NCBI GenBank assembly: GCA_031264145.1
Contig: JAISEK010000130.1
Location: 1-51,722, forward strand
From: Deltaproteobacteria bacterium
GTDB taxonomy: Bacteria; Desulfobacterota; Desulfarculia; Adiutricales; Adiutricaceae
Reading direction: 5' to 3'
Length of the DNA stretch: 51,722 nucleotides
Position numbers and translations under genes: made by a program. The notes under the pieces are model-generated. The model saw nothing but the letters and a program-made list of their open reading frames with translations. It had not been told where the DNA came from and did not search any database. Below are positions 6,845-16,536 of this stretch, one piece after another. The first letter of the stretch is position 1; each line of letters opens with the position of its first letter.

Positions 6845-8391
6845 GCGACGCGACCGCCAAGAGGCCCGGCCAGGTCTACCTGGTCGGGGCCGGCCCAGGC
6901 GACCCCGGGCTTCTGACCCTAAGGGGGGCCCAGGTCCTGGCCAGGGCCCATGTGGTCGTCCACGACCATCTGGCCGCCCCCGAACTGCTGGGCCTGGCGC
7001 CAAGCGAGTCGAGGAAGATATACGCCGGCAAGGTCGGCTCGCGCCACGCCTTGAGGCAGCACGAGATAAACGCGCTCCTGGTCTCGGAGGCCCTGTCCGG
7101 CCGCACGGTGGTGAGGCTCAAGGGCGGGGACCCGTACATATTTGGCCGGGGCGGCGAGGAGGCCCTGGAGCTGGAAAAGGCAGGCATCCCCTTCGAGGTC
7201 GTGCCCGGGGTGACCTCGGCCATAGCCGCGGCCTCTGCGGCCGGCATCCCCCTGACCCACAGGGACCTGGCCTCCCAGGTGGGCATCATAACGGGCCACG
7301 AGAGACCGGGCAAGGAGGCCTCTGCCCATGACTTCGGGGCCCTGGCCCGGCTGGGGACCCTGGCAGCGGTCATGGGTGTGGAAAACCTTTCCGGCCTCTG
7401 CCGCTCGCTGGTGGAGGCAGGAAAGGACCCAGGGACACCGGCCGCCCTCATCCAGTGGGGCGCCACCGGCCGCCAGAGGGTGGCCGCCGCGACCCTTGGC
7501 TCCCTCCCGGGGGAGGCGGCCAGGGCCGGCCTGGGTGCCCCGGCCCTCCTGGTGGTCGGGAAGGTCGTTGGGCTCAGGGACAGGCTGTGCTGGTTCGAGA
7601 AGAGGCCACTTTTCGGGAAGACTGTACTGGTCACCAGGACCAGGGAGCAGTCGGGCCGGCTGGCCGCCTCCCTTAGGGAACTGGGGGCCAATGTCCTGGA
7701 GAGGCCGGCCATCGAGATCAAGCCCATCTCGCCTAACCCGGCCCTGGACGCAGCCCTTGGGGCCCTGTCCGGCTATCGGTACCTCATTCTCTCCTCACCC
7801 AACGGGGCCTCCATCTTCATGAAGGCCCTGTTTGGCCGCGGACTGGACGCCAGGGCCCTACACGGCCTCCTGATAGCCGTCATCGGCCCTGGCACCGCCG
7901 GGGCCCTGGCTGACTTCGGCCTGGCGGCCGACATCATGCCCAGTCGTTTCGTGGCCGAGGGCCTGGTGGAGGCATTCTCGGGGCTGCCGGCCGGCCGGGC
8001 TCTCCTGGCCAGGGCCAGCGAGGCCAGGGACATCCTGGTGGAGGGCCTCCGCGGGCTCGGTTTCGCCCTGGACGTGGTCCCCCTGTACGAGACGGCCACG
8101 GCCGACTGGGCAGGGCTCGACCCCAGCGGTGGGGAGGGGGGGGGCCTGGGCGACGGCGACTTTCTGGGAGGGGTTGACCTGGCCACCTTGACCAGTGCCA
8201 GCACGGCCAGGGGCCTGGCCGAGCACGTCCCTGCGGACAGGCGGGCCTCTCTCCCGGTGGTCTCCATCGGCCCCGTCACCTCCATGGCGGCCATCGCTCT
8301 GGGCTTCAAGGTGGCCCGTGAGGCCAGGATCTCGACCATAGAGGGCCTGATAGAGGCGGCCAGGGATTTCCTCGCGCCGGTCCACCCCTGA
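6841..8391 (+). CDS. cobA/hemD: Fused uroporphyrinogen-III C-methyltransferase / uroporphyrinogen-III synthase
   Basis: A 516-residue bifunctional protein. Residues 10-245 form an SAM-dependent uroporphyrinogen-III methyltransferase with GAGPGDPG (16-23), KGGDPYIFGRGGEE (94-107) and the PGVTSA motif. From about 262 a second domain (GKTVLVTR, then SSPNGA and IGPGTAGAL) is uroporphyrinogen-III synthase. HemC product would thus be closed to uroporphyrinogen III and methylated to precorrin-2 by one polypeptide. This fusion is common in anaerobes that make siroheme and cobalamin, and in sulfate reducers that make haem by the siroheme route. Its start overlaps hemC by 4 bases. A glycine-rich linker at about 428-437 may be an insertion. 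Confidence 0.95.
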   Translation: MSDATAKRPGQVYLVGAGPGDPGLLTLRGAQVLARAHVVVHDHLAAPELLGLAPSESRKIYAGKVGSRHALRQHEINALLVSEALSGRTVVRLKGGDPYIFGRGGEEALELEKAGIPFEVVPGVTSAIAAASAAGIPLTHRDLASQVGIITGHERPGKEASAHDFGALARLGTLAAVMGVENLSGLCRSLVEAGKDPGTPAALIQWGATGRQRVAAATLGSLPGEAARAGLGAPALLVVGKVVGLRDRLCWFEKRPLFGKTVLVTRTREQSGRLAASLRELGANVLERPAIEIKPISPNPALDAALGALSGYRYLILSSPNGASIFMKALFGRGLDARALHGLLIAVIGPGTAGALADFGLAADIMPSRFVAEGLVEAFSGLPAGRALLARASEARDILVEGLRGLGFALDVVPLYETATADWAGLDPSGGEGGGLGDGDFLGGVDLATLTSASTARGLAEHVPADRRASLPVVSIGPVTSMAAIALGFKVAREARISTIEGLIEAARDFLAPVHP

Positions 8392-8443
8392 ACCCAGGCC
8401 GGCCCAAAAACGATAACCCCAGGGAGACGCCGCCCCAAGGACC

Positions 8444-10720
8444 ATGAACGATCGCGACCGATACACGCGCCTGGAACTCAGGGGTCTGCTGAACGAGACC
8501 CAGTTCCAGGCGGCCACCCACCTGGACGGGCCCCTCCTGATAGTGGCCGGGGCCGGAAGCGGCAAGACCCGCACCCTGGTCCACAGGGTGGCCTGGCTGG
8601 TCGACCAGGGCATAGTCCCCTCATCCATACTGCTGCTTACCTTCGCCCGCAAGGCCGCCTCCGAGATGCTCTCGCGCTGCGCCTCCCTCGTCGGCGACAG
8701 GGCCGGCATGGTCAACGGCGGCACCTTTCACTCCCTGGCCAACTCCATCCTGCGGAGGTACGCCCCGAAGCTTGGCTTCTCCAGCCAGTTCGGCATCATG
8801 GACCAGGACGACTCAGAGACCCTCATAGGCCGCCTCAGGGGCGAGGACCCGGCCCACAAGGGCCATGCCGCCTTCCCCAAACGGAACACCATCCAGAACA
8901 TCTTCAGCCAGGCCGTCAACAAGGACACCGACGTCGGACGGCTCATGCAGTCGTCGTTCCCCCACCTCCTGGAGTTCGAGACGGCCCTTCTCCGAATCCT
9001 CGCCGCCTACCGCCGGCACAAGCAGGAAAACGACCTGATGGATTTCGACGACCTTCTGGTCAACCTGGAGAGGCTCCTGGCAGGCGACGAGGGCGTCCGC
9101 CGGGAGATAGCCTCCCGCTACAGCCACATCCTGGTCGACGAGTACCAGGACACCAACCCCATCCAGGCCAGACTGACCGCCCTCCTGGGCCGGGACCACC
9201 TTAACGTGACCGCCGTGGGCGACGAGGCCCAGTCCATCTACGGCTTCAGGGGAGCCAACTTCCGCAACATCATGGATTTCCCGGATATCTTCCAGGGGAC
9301 CAAGATCCTTACGCTGGAAGACAACTATCGGAGCCACCCCCAGATCCTGGCCGTGGCCAACCACCTGCTGTCCCAGGCCAGGGAACGTTTCGAGAAGACA
9401 CTCCGGGCCAACCGCCCGGACGGCCCCCCGGTCAAAATCCTGCTCCTGGACGACACCAGGGACGAGGCCGTGACCGTGGCGGGCTCCATAGAGGCCGACC
9501 TAAGGGCCGGCCTGGCCCCCAGGGACATTGCCGTCCTCTTTAGGGCCGGATCCCACTCCTTCGAGCTGGAAAGCCAGCTGACCAAACGGCGCCTGGCGTA
9601 CAGCAAGTACGGTGGCCGCAAGTTCCTGGAGATGGCCCACACCAAGGACTATCTCTGCTACCTGAGGCTCGCGGTCAACCCCAGGGACGGCCAGAGCCTG
9701 AGGAGGGTCCTGGGCCACGTGGATGGCCTGGGCCCGAAGGGCCAGGAGAAGGCGGCGCTCTGGGCCCTGGGGCAGGAAGAATACCTCTCCTCCCTGGACC
9801 AGGCCCCGGCCTACAAGGACAAGGCACGGAAAAGCCTCTCCTCACTGAGGGATCTGTTGGCCTCAATCTGCCTCGGCCCCCTGGAACCGGCGCTGGTGGC
9901 CAAGGAGGTCTTCGACTTCTACTCCGGGATTCTCCCGCGGCTCTTCCCCGACGACTACCCATCCCGTCTCCAGGACCTCATGGAGATAAGGAACATGGCC
10001 GCCGAGGCCCCGGACCTGGTCTCCTTTTTGGCCGACACGACCCTGGACCCGCCCAATACCCTCGTCGTGGGCCAGGGCGACGTGAAGGACAGAAACGATC
10101 TCACCCTGTCCACCATCCACTCGGCAAAGGGCCTGGAGTGGCCCAAGGTATACGTCATCTCGGCCGTCGAGGGCCGCTTCCCCTCCGCCTACGTCAAAAG
10201 CTCCCAGGACATAGAGGAGGAATTGAGGCTCATGTACGTGGCCGTGACCAGGGCCTGCGACCAGCTGGTGGTCACCATGCCCCTAAAGGATAACTGGGGA
10301 GGGTCCCCCTGCCCCAGCCGGTTCCTGGCCAGACTGGGCCCAGGCCTGGCCGAGGTCTTCCAAAACGGGCGGCCTACCGGGACTGACAGCCTGTCCCCCT
10401 ACCACGGAAGCCTGGATTTTGAACTCCTCGACGAGGTAATGAACTCCGCCCACGACCTTCCCAAGAGGGCCATCGGCGTCCAGGAGGCGAAAATACCCCC
10501 GCCGCGCCGGGCCCCGGGGAAGGCCCGGGGCAAGGGGGCCGCCCCCACAAGGGGGGAGGAATGCCAGCGTCCCGCGCTGGGGCAGCGGGTCAGCCACCCC
10601 GTGTTCGGGCCGGGGTCGGTTGTGGCCATGGAGGGGCCCAGGGCCACCATAGACTTCGACCAGTTCGGGAAGAAGACGATCTTGGTCCAGTTCGCCAAGC
10701 TGGTCCCCCTTAGCCCTTGA
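8444..10720 (+). CDS. UvrD/Rep/PcrA-type superfamily 1A DNA helicase
   Basis: A 758-residue 3'-5' helicase. The motifs appear in order: Q motif (NETQFQAA), Walker A AGAGSGKT at 35-42, LVDEYQDTN (motif II), GDEAQSIYGFRGA (III), LEDNYRS (IV), TIHSAKGLEW (V) and EELRLMYVAVTRA (VI). The C-terminus carries a basic Pro/Gly linker and the small GQRVSHPVFGPGSV domain typical of PcrA/UvrD. AAGGA lies just before the ATG. It follows the tetrapyrrole genes by 52 bases and may be in the same unit. A role in replication or nucleotide-excision repair is expected. The exact orthologue (UvrD, Rep or PcrA) is not decided here. Confidence 0.92.
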   Translation: MNDRDRYTRLELRGLLNETQFQAATHLDGPLLIVAGAGSGKTRTLVHRVAWLVDQGIVPSSILLLTFARKAASEMLSRCASLVGDRAGMVNGGTFHSLANSILRRYAPKLGFSSQFGIMDQDDSETLIGRLRGEDPAHKGHAAFPKRNTIQNIFSQAVNKDTDVGRLMQSSFPHLLEFETALLRILAAYRRHKQENDLMDFDDLLVNLERLLAGDEGVRREIASRYSHILVDEYQDTNPIQARLTALLGRDHLNVTAVGDEAQSIYGFRGANFRNIMDFPDIFQGTKILTLEDNYRSHPQILAVANHLLSQARERFEKTLRANRPDGPPVKILLLDDTRDEAVTVAGSIEADLRAGLAPRDIAVLFRAGSHSFELESQLTKRRLAYSKYGGRKFLEMAHTKDYLCYLRLAVNPRDGQSLRRVLGHVDGLGPKGQEKAALWALGQEEYLSSLDQAPAYKDKARKSLSSLRDLLASICLGPLEPALVAKEVFDFYSGILPRLFPDDYPSRLQDLMEIRNMAAEAPDLVSFLADTTLDPPNTLVVGQGDVKDRNDLTLSTIHSAKGLEWPKVYVISAVEGRFPSAYVKSSQDIEEELRLMYVAVTRACDQLVVTMPLKDNWGGSPCPSRFLARLGPGLAEVFQNGRPTGTDSLSPYHGSLDFELLDEVMNSAHDLPKRAIGVQEAKIPPPRRAPGKARGKGAAPTRGEECQRPALGQRVSHPVFGPGSVVAMEGPRATIDFDQFGKKTILVQFAKLVPLSP

Positions 10721-10973
10721 GCCCTGACGGAGTGGCCGGCATTTGGCAGGGGGCGGAAAGATGCGGGCTGGCCACGGCTCCGATCCTCCTCCCCGAGCCC
10801 AGGCTGTCCCCGGAGCGGCCCTGGGGACTTGCCCCGCCTCCAAGGCGCCGACGGGTGCCGTCCCAGGTTTCAAGGGATCGCCCTCCCCCTTTCCCTACCC
10901 GCCCCCGCATATGGCCATGATCTTGGTGCCCTTGGCGTCGCTCCCGCTGAACCTCAAGGCTGAAATTTAGTAC

Positions 10974-11001
10974 TTGACACCACTATATCTGGTGGTACAA
11001 T
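10974..11001 (+). promoter_or_regulatory. Near-consensus sigma70 promoter upstream of folC
   Basis: TTGACA (10974-10979), a 16-base spacer, then TACAAT (10996-11001). It points toward folC, which starts about 220 bases downstream, and probably drives the folC-lptD-purH-lgt run. Confidence 0.65.
10979..10996. promoter_or_regulatory. Operator-like dyad in the promoter spacer, resembling an NrdR box
   Basis: ACCACTATATCTGGTGGT fills the spacer between -35 and -10. The half-sites match at 8 of 10 positions. The 16-base core resembles the published NrdR-box pattern (acaCwAtATaTwGtgt). NrdR sites normally come in pairs about 31-33 bp apart, and no convincing second copy was seen, so the identity of the regulator is uncertain. 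Any protein bound here would block RNA polymerase. Confidence 0.4.
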
Positions 11002-11228
11002 ATTGGCCCAACCATAACATATGCTTTTTTAAGCAAGCATTTGGTTTTTCTTGCCCACACTTGTTTACATTTTGAGGCCATTTGGCTAGAATTTAGGCCC
11101 AGGACTTAACCGGACCCCACCGACTTGCCGCTCCCGCCCGCAGGTGGCGGCCCAGGGGCTTCCCCCCTTTTCCCGTCCGCCAAGCCAAACTGACCGGAAT
11201 AAAGGCCCCTTGGCCGACAAAGACGCTC

Positions 11229-12581
11229 ATGGAAGCAACAAAAAACCCAGGCGACTACCATGGGATCATAGCCAGGCTCTTCGAGCTCCAGAAATTCGGC
11301 ATGAAGTTCGGCCTGGAATCGATGGAGCGCATCCTGGACAACCTGGATCGGCCCCACGACGGCCTGAGGCTCGTCCACGTGGCCGGGACCAACGGCAAGG
11401 GCTCCACGGCGGCCATGCTGGCCGCCGGCCTCAAGCTAGCCGGCTTCAAGGTGGGCCTATATACCTCGCCCCACCTGATAACCTTCAGGGAGCGCATCCA
11501 GCTGGACGGGGACTACATCCCCGAGCTGGACGTGGCCTCCCTGGCGGCCCAGGTCTGGCCGGCCACCGACCCCGCCTCGCCCCCGACCTTCTTCGAGTTC
11601 GTGACGGCCATGGCCTTTCTGTTCTTCAAGCGGGAAAAGGCCGACCTGGCGGTCATCGAGACGGGCCTGGGCGGGAGGCTGGACTCCACCAACGTCATCA
11701 GGCCCCTGGTCTCCGGCATCACCAACGTGAGCCTAGAGCACACCGACCACCTGGGCAAGACCATCGAGGCCATAGCCTTCGAGAAGGCCGGCGTCATAAA
11801 GCCGGGCACGCCCTTCGTCGGCGGCCGCCTGGACGGGCCGGCCCTGGACACGATATCATCCAGGATCGCCGAGTGCGGCTGCCCGACGAGCTACCTCCTG
11901 GGCCGGGACTACGAGGTCCGGCCGGTCGGCCCCGCCGGCCACCCGGCCATCGACTACCACGGCCCAAAGTGGAGGCTCGAGGGACTCCCGCTGGCTCTGG
12001 CCGGCCCCTTCCAGGCCGACAACGCCGCCATGGCCCTGGCTCTGGCTGAGACCCTGGCCGGTCTGGGCTACGACATAGGCCCGGAGGCCGCCGCCGGGGG
12101 GCTCTCGGCCGTCAGGTGGCCGGGCCGGGCCGAGACCTTCGCCCCCGGGGCCTGGCCCCCAGGCCATTCGTCGGCGGCCCCCCTCATACTGGACGGGGCC
12201 CACAACCCGGCCGGGGCCCTGGCCCTGGCCTCCCTCATCAGGGCAACCCCCCGCCGGAGGCTCCACCTGATAGTCGGGGTCATGGCCGACAAGGACATCG
12301 GCGGGGTCCTTGGCCCCATCATAGGCGAGGCAGACCGTCTTTACCTGACCAGGCCCGCCTACCACAGGGCGGCCAGCCCTGAACTTCTCCTTTCCAGGAT
12401 CATCGGTGCCCTGGGCCCCCCGGGCTGCCCCCACAGCCTCCACCCGTCCATCCCGGAGGCCCTGGAGGCGGCCGCAGCCTCGGCCGGCCCGGAGGATCTG
12501 GTTGTCCTGAGCGGCTCCCTCTTCACCGTGGGCGAGACCAGGGCCTACCTGACCGGGGCCGGCGACGTGGAGTCCAATTGA
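11229..12581 (+). CDS. folC: Folylpolyglutamate / dihydrofolate synthase
   Basis: A 450-residue Mur-ligase-type enzyme that adds glutamate to dihydropteroate or folates using ATP. The P-loop GTNGKGST is at residues 53-60, followed by YTSPHLITFRERI, the ETGLGGRLDSTN segment, FEKAGVIK and, in the C-terminal domain, DGAHNPAG. The length is normal. The ribosome site is weak. Its TGA overlaps the TTG start of lptD by 4 bases. Confidence 0.95.
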   Translation: MEATKNPGDYHGIIARLFELQKFGMKFGLESMERILDNLDRPHDGLRLVHVAGTNGKGSTAAMLAAGLKLAGFKVGLYTSPHLITFRERIQLDGDYIPELDVASLAAQVWPATDPASPPTFFEFVTAMAFLFFKREKADLAVIETGLGGRLDSTNVIRPLVSGITNVSLEHTDHLGKTIEAIAFEKAGVIKPGTPFVGGRLDGPALDTISSRIAECGCPTSYLLGRDYEVRPVGPAGHPAIDYHGPKWRLEGLPLALAGPFQADNAAMALALAETLAGLGYDIGPEAAAGGLSAVRWPGRAETFAPGAWPPGHSSAAPLILDGAHNPAGALALASLIRATPRRRLHLIVGVMADKDIGGVLGPIIGEADRLYLTRPAYHRAASPELLLSRIIGALGPPGCPHSLHPSIPEALEAAAASAGPEDLVVLSGSLFTVGETRAYLTGAGDVESN

Positions 12582-15148
12582 GCGCCTGGCCCAGGCATAG
12601 CAGTCCTGGCCTGGCTTCGGCCTGGCCCCTGGCCCTCCTGGCACTCCTGGCCCTCCTGGCCCTGCCCTTCCCCAGGGAGGCCAGGGCCCAGGCCCCCACC
12701 CTCACCCAGGCCCTTGACCCGCCGGAAAACGCCTTTACCCCCGAGATGATTGTCGAGTACGCGGACGAGATCGCCCCCTGGCCAGAGGACCAGCCCGTCC
12801 CTGGCCCCTTCCCGGAGGAGGCCTTTGCCCCCGAGCCCCAGGCCGGGCCCCATGGCCAGCCATTGTACGGCTCGGGGCCGGAACCCATCTTCCAGCTGGA
12901 GCAGGGCGAAAGGGTCAGGATGACCGTGACCCAGGCCGACCCGGAGGTGGTCATACAGGCCGACGAGATGCGTCTCGATGAGGGCACCGGCAGGCTAGAG
13001 TTCATGGGCAACGTGGTCAAGACCAGGGGCCTTGAGGAAATTTCCGGCCAGAGGGCCCTCTGGCACGACCCAAGCCAGACGGCCGAGATCAGCGGGGAGG
13101 TCCGGATGAGGACGCCCGACTTCATGGCCACGGCGGCCAGGGCGGCAGTCAACATGGATCTCAGGCTGGCCAAGCTTTACGACGGCAAGGCCTTCTTTCC
13201 CCAGGGCCACTACTATGTGGAGGGGGACGTCATTGAGCGGCAGGGGGAGGAGACGATATACGTCAACGAGGCCGTCTTCACCACCTGCGACGGCCCCGAG
13301 CCTTCCTGGAGGCTAAAGGCCTCAAACCTTCTCATAAACCGCGGGGGACTGGCCACGGCCACTGGGGTAAGCTTCAGCAACAAGTGGTTCCCCATGTTCT
13401 ACGCCCCCTACTTCGCCGTGCCCATCAAGGGCGACCGGCAGACCGGCTTCCTTGTCCCCAGCATCAGCCACTCCAAGCGGGACGGCTTCTTCCTGGCCAC
13501 GCCCTTTTTCTGGGAACTGGCCGAGGACTACGATCTGACCGTCACCCCCGTCTGGCGCTCAAACCGCGGCCTGGCCATGACCCTGGAGGGCCGCTACAAC
13601 CTCAACGCCGGCCAGGGCATCTGGATCCTCACCTACCTAAAGGACAAGGAGGACAACGTCTACTCCTACCGCTCGGCGGGGACCATGGACCGCAACGTCA
13701 AGGACCTCTTCTGGCTTCGGGCCCAGAACTCCTGGAACGTGGCCGACTGGAACCTGAACCTGGATCTTGATCTGGTCTCCGACCCCATGTTTCTTTACGC
13801 CTTCAGGAGCGACATCGACGGCTTCCTCATCTCCCAGAAGCTCTTTTCCAGCCACTTCGGACGGACCGTCAACGAGGAGCTGGACCCGTCGAGGCTCTCG
13901 ACCTTCTTCGCCCAGAGGGCGGGGGCCGACACGTACATCAGGGGCTCGCTGACCTACAACGACAACCTCTACCGACGGAACAACATCGACACCATCCAGA
14001 ACCTGCCGAAGATCCAGTACAACATCGTCAGCCGCCCCCTGGGCTTCGGGCCGTCCATGCCAGGCAGCCTTGGCGGGCCCCGGCTGAGCCTTGACGTCCA
14101 GTACGACTACTTCACCCGGCGCAGCGACAGGTTCAGCTACGTCTCGGAGACCGGCCACCGCCTGTCCCTCTCACCGTCGCTTTTCTGGAACTTCGACATC
14201 GGCTCGGTCATGAACCTCAAGGTCGACGGCGGGGCCAAGAGCACGGCCTACTTCCCCAGGGGCCTTAAGCCAACCGAGCTGGGGCATGCCCTCCACGACG
14301 ACTTCGAGACCGATCTCTCCGGGAACCTAAACCTGGAGCTGACCACCTCCCTGAGCCGCGTCTTCGGCCTCGGACAGGATTCCGGGACCCTGCACCAGGT
14401 GACCCCCATCCTCTCCTTCGAGGTGGTCGAGGCCCCCTCCCAGGACGATCTGCCCTTCTTCGACATCCTGGACCGAAGGCTCAGCCGCCGCACCTTCCGC
14501 TACGGCCTAAGAAACACCCTCACAACCAAGACCCCGGTCCGCGATCCAATGGGGAACCTCCTGTACAACAACTACCGCCAAATACTCAAGCTAGGCGTCT
14601 ACTCCAGCTACGAGTTCGCCGACAACATCGACTGGGCAGAGAAGGATTGGGCCCGCTACTACACGACCGACTACTTTGAGCGGGGGGTCGGGCCCCTGGA
14701 GCTGGAGCTGGAGAGCAACGTCATCGACGCCGTCTCGGCCAGGCTCCTTTCCCGCTTTGACGGGCGGGCCGGCAAATTCACCCGCCATGAGATCTCCCTG
14801 AACATCCACAGCCAGAGGGGCGACTCCCTGGGCCTCATCTACGACTACGACAACCCCACCCCGCGGCAGGGGCCGTCGCAGTTCTACGACATCAGCCAGA
14901 TCAGGGGCGACGCCCGCCTGAACCTGACCGGCGGCTGGAGCGCCACCCTCTCCTCCCGCTACGACTTCAAGCAGGACAAGGAGCTGGAGAGCTACTTCAC
15001 CATCTCATACAGCGCCCAGTGCTACGGCGTGTCCCTCTTCCTCTCCAACACCTACGACGACCGCCGAGTTGGCCTGGTCTTCGACTTTCTGGGCCTGGGT
15101 TCCATCGGCACCCCGGCCACCTCCATCTCCTCGGACGGCGGCAGGTGA
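12578..15148 (+). CDS. lptD: LPS-assembly outer-membrane protein LptD
   Basis: An 856-residue outer-membrane beta-barrel that places lipopolysaccharide in the outer leaflet. A long Leu/Ala signal peptide (about 1-38, ending REARAQA) is followed by an acidic linker, then the periplasmic OstA/LptA-like jellyroll (DPEVVIQADEMRLDE through about 230). The barrel begins near FSNKWFPMFYAPYFAVP and ends GLVFDFLGLGSIG. The start is a TTG that overlaps the folC stop (TTGA). Cysteines near residue 230 and close to the C-terminus could form the disulfides known to matter in LptD, but the usual consecutive-cysteine pattern is reduced. Confidence 0.93.
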   Translation: MSAWPRHSSPGLASAWPLALLALLALLALPFPREARAQAPTLTQALDPPENAFTPEMIVEYADEIAPWPEDQPVPGPFPEEAFAPEPQAGPHGQPLYGSGPEPIFQLEQGERVRMTVTQADPEVVIQADEMRLDEGTGRLEFMGNVVKTRGLEEISGQRALWHDPSQTAEISGEVRMRTPDFMATAARAAVNMDLRLAKLYDGKAFFPQGHYYVEGDVIERQGEETIYVNEAVFTTCDGPEPSWRLKASNLLINRGGLATATGVSFSNKWFPMFYAPYFAVPIKGDRQTGFLVPSISHSKRDGFFLATPFFWELAEDYDLTVTPVWRSNRGLAMTLEGRYNLNAGQGIWILTYLKDKEDNVYSYRSAGTMDRNVKDLFWLRAQNSWNVADWNLNLDLDLVSDPMFLYAFRSDIDGFLISQKLFSSHFGRTVNEELDPSRLSTFFAQRAGADTYIRGSLTYNDNLYRRNNIDTIQNLPKIQYNIVSRPLGFGPSMPGSLGGPRLSLDVQYDYFTRRSDRFSYVSETGHRLSLSPSLFWNFDIGSVMNLKVDGGAKSTAYFPRGLKPTELGHALHDDFETDLSGNLNLELTTSLSRVFGLGQDSGTLHQVTPILSFEVVEAPSQDDLPFFDILDRRLSRRTFRYGLRNTLTTKTPVRDPMGNLLYNNYRQILKLGVYSSYEFADNIDWAEKDWARYYTTDYFERGVGPLELELESNVIDAVSARLLSRFDGRAGKFTRHEISLNIHSQRGDSLGLIYDYDNPTPRQGPSQFYDISQIRGDARLNLTGGWSATLSSRYDFKQDKELESYFTISYSAQCYGVSLFLSNTYDDRRVGLVFDFLGLGSIGTPATSISSDGGR

Positions 15149-15219
15149 GTGGCCGGCTCCACTCGCCCCGACGCCACATGCGTAAGACGCGGCACCCGGC
15201 TGCGCAAGACTGGTGAGCA

Positions 15220-16524
15220 ATGGGTTCTGGCGACATAAAGGACATCTACCGGAAGGACCTGACGGAGGACTTCCCGGATCAGCTGACCATCAGGCTGGGC
15301 GAGACTGAGCTCAGGTACGAGAAGAGGCTCTTCACCCTCCCGGGCGAGGATGGCCGTCCGGTCAAGAGCGGCCTCAGGTATGGGGAGAACCCGGGCCAGC
15401 CGGCCGCCCTCTACCGGCTGGTGAACGGCAACCTGGCCCTCTCGGGACTGGAGTTCGTGGGGCCCGGCCAGGGCCTGGTCTCCGACATCGGGGCCACGGG
15501 CCAGGATCTGGTCTTCGGCTGCCGCAAGCACCCCTCCAAGACAAACCTGACCGACGTCGACTCTGCCCTGGGAATACTCAGGTACCTGACGGACTCACCC
15601 ACGGCCGTCATCGTCAAGCACAACAACCCCTCCGGGGCGGCCGCCGACGACAGCCTGGCCAGCGCCTTCCACAAGGCCTTCGAGGCCGACAGGGTGGCCG
15701 CCTTCGGCGGGGCCCTGGTCGTCAACCGGGCCCTGGACAGGGCGACGGCCTCAAGCATGGTCGAGAGGTACATGGAGGTCGTGGCCGCCCCCGACTTCGA
15801 GGAGGGGGTCGTCGAAATCCTCTCCAAAAAACCAGATCTGCGGATCTTCCGCCTGCCAAAAATCGAAAGGCTCTCCGAGTTCCGCTACCAGAGGTTCCTG
15901 GACATCAAGAGCCTCATTGACGGGGGCCTGGTCCTCCAGCACTCCGCCGTGAGCCGCGTCCAGGCGCCAGGGGACTTCAGGCCAGCCACGGCCGATCGCG
16001 CCGGCGAGCGCCTGGAGTCCGCCCGCCCGCCCTCCGAGGCCGAGCGCCGCGATCTCCTCTTTGGCTGGGCCATCGAGCAGGGCGTGGTCTCCAACTCGGT
16101 CCTCTTCGTCAAGGACAGGGTGACTGTGGGCATCGGCTGCGGCCAGCAGGATCGCGTCGGCGTGGTGGAGGTGGCCATCTTCAAGGCCCGCCGCAACTAC
16201 GCCGAGCACCTGGCCTTCTCCAACCACGGCCTCACCTTCCCTGAGCTTTCCAGGGCGGCCCGCCTGGGCTCCAAGCCCAACGAGGCCGTGTCCGACATCG
16301 AGGCCCAGGTCGACGAGGCCTGCGGCAACCTAAGGGGATCCGTCATGGTCTCCGACGCCTTCTTCCCCTTCAGGGACGCCGTGGATCTGGCCATCGGCCA
16401 GGGGGTCACGGCCATCGCCCACCCTGGGGGCTCGCTGCGCGACTTCGAGAGCCTCCAGGCGGCCAACCTGGCCTCCCCCCCGGTGGCCATGGTCTTCACA
16501 GGCCAGCGGGCCTTCAAGCACTGA
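15220..16524 (+). CDS. purH: AICAR transformylase, stand-alone (PurH C-terminal domain only)
   Basis: A 434-residue protein made only of the AICAR formyltransferase half of PurH; the IMP cyclohydrolase domain (about 200 residues, normally N-terminal) is absent. It transfers a formyl group from 10-formyl-THF to AICAR. RYGENPGQPA (53-62), the catalytic KHNNPSG (133-139), FGGALVVNR, SNSVLF and HPGGSLRD are all present. A separate IMP cyclohydrolase must exist elsewhere in the genome. Similar stand-alone forms occur in deltaproteobacteria. It lies 71 bases after lptD. Confidence 0.9.
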   Translation: MGSGDIKDIYRKDLTEDFPDQLTIRLGETELRYEKRLFTLPGEDGRPVKSGLRYGENPGQPAALYRLVNGNLALSGLEFVGPGQGLVSDIGATGQDLVFGCRKHPSKTNLTDVDSALGILRYLTDSPTAVIVKHNNPSGAAADDSLASAFHKAFEADRVAAFGGALVVNRALDRATASSMVERYMEVVAAPDFEEGVVEILSKKPDLRIFRLPKIERLSEFRYQRFLDIKSLIDGGLVLQHSAVSRVQAPGDFRPATADRAGERLESARPPSEAERRDLLFGWAIEQGVVSNSVLFVKDRVTVGIGCGQQDRVGVVEVAIFKARRNYAEHLAFSNHGLTFPELSRAARLGSKPNEAVSDIEAQVDEACGNLRGSVMVSDAFFPFRDAVDLAIGQGVTAIAHPGGSLRDFESLQAANLASPPVAMVFTGQRAFKH

Positions 16525-16536
16525 CGGCGGTGGGCG

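Larger units (their letters stand above)
10721..11228. other. Intergenic region between the helicase and folC
   Basis: Mixed composition. The first 240 bases are GC-rich and show no gene of their own. The stretch 10965-11100 is AT-rich and carries a near-consensus promoter with an embedded dyad, listed separately. No terminator is obvious after the helicase. Confidence 0.5.

Noticed and set aside
10743-10970. Short plus-strand frame after the helicase
   Set aside because: Pro/Ala-rich, overlaps nothing recognisable and lies within the leader of folC.
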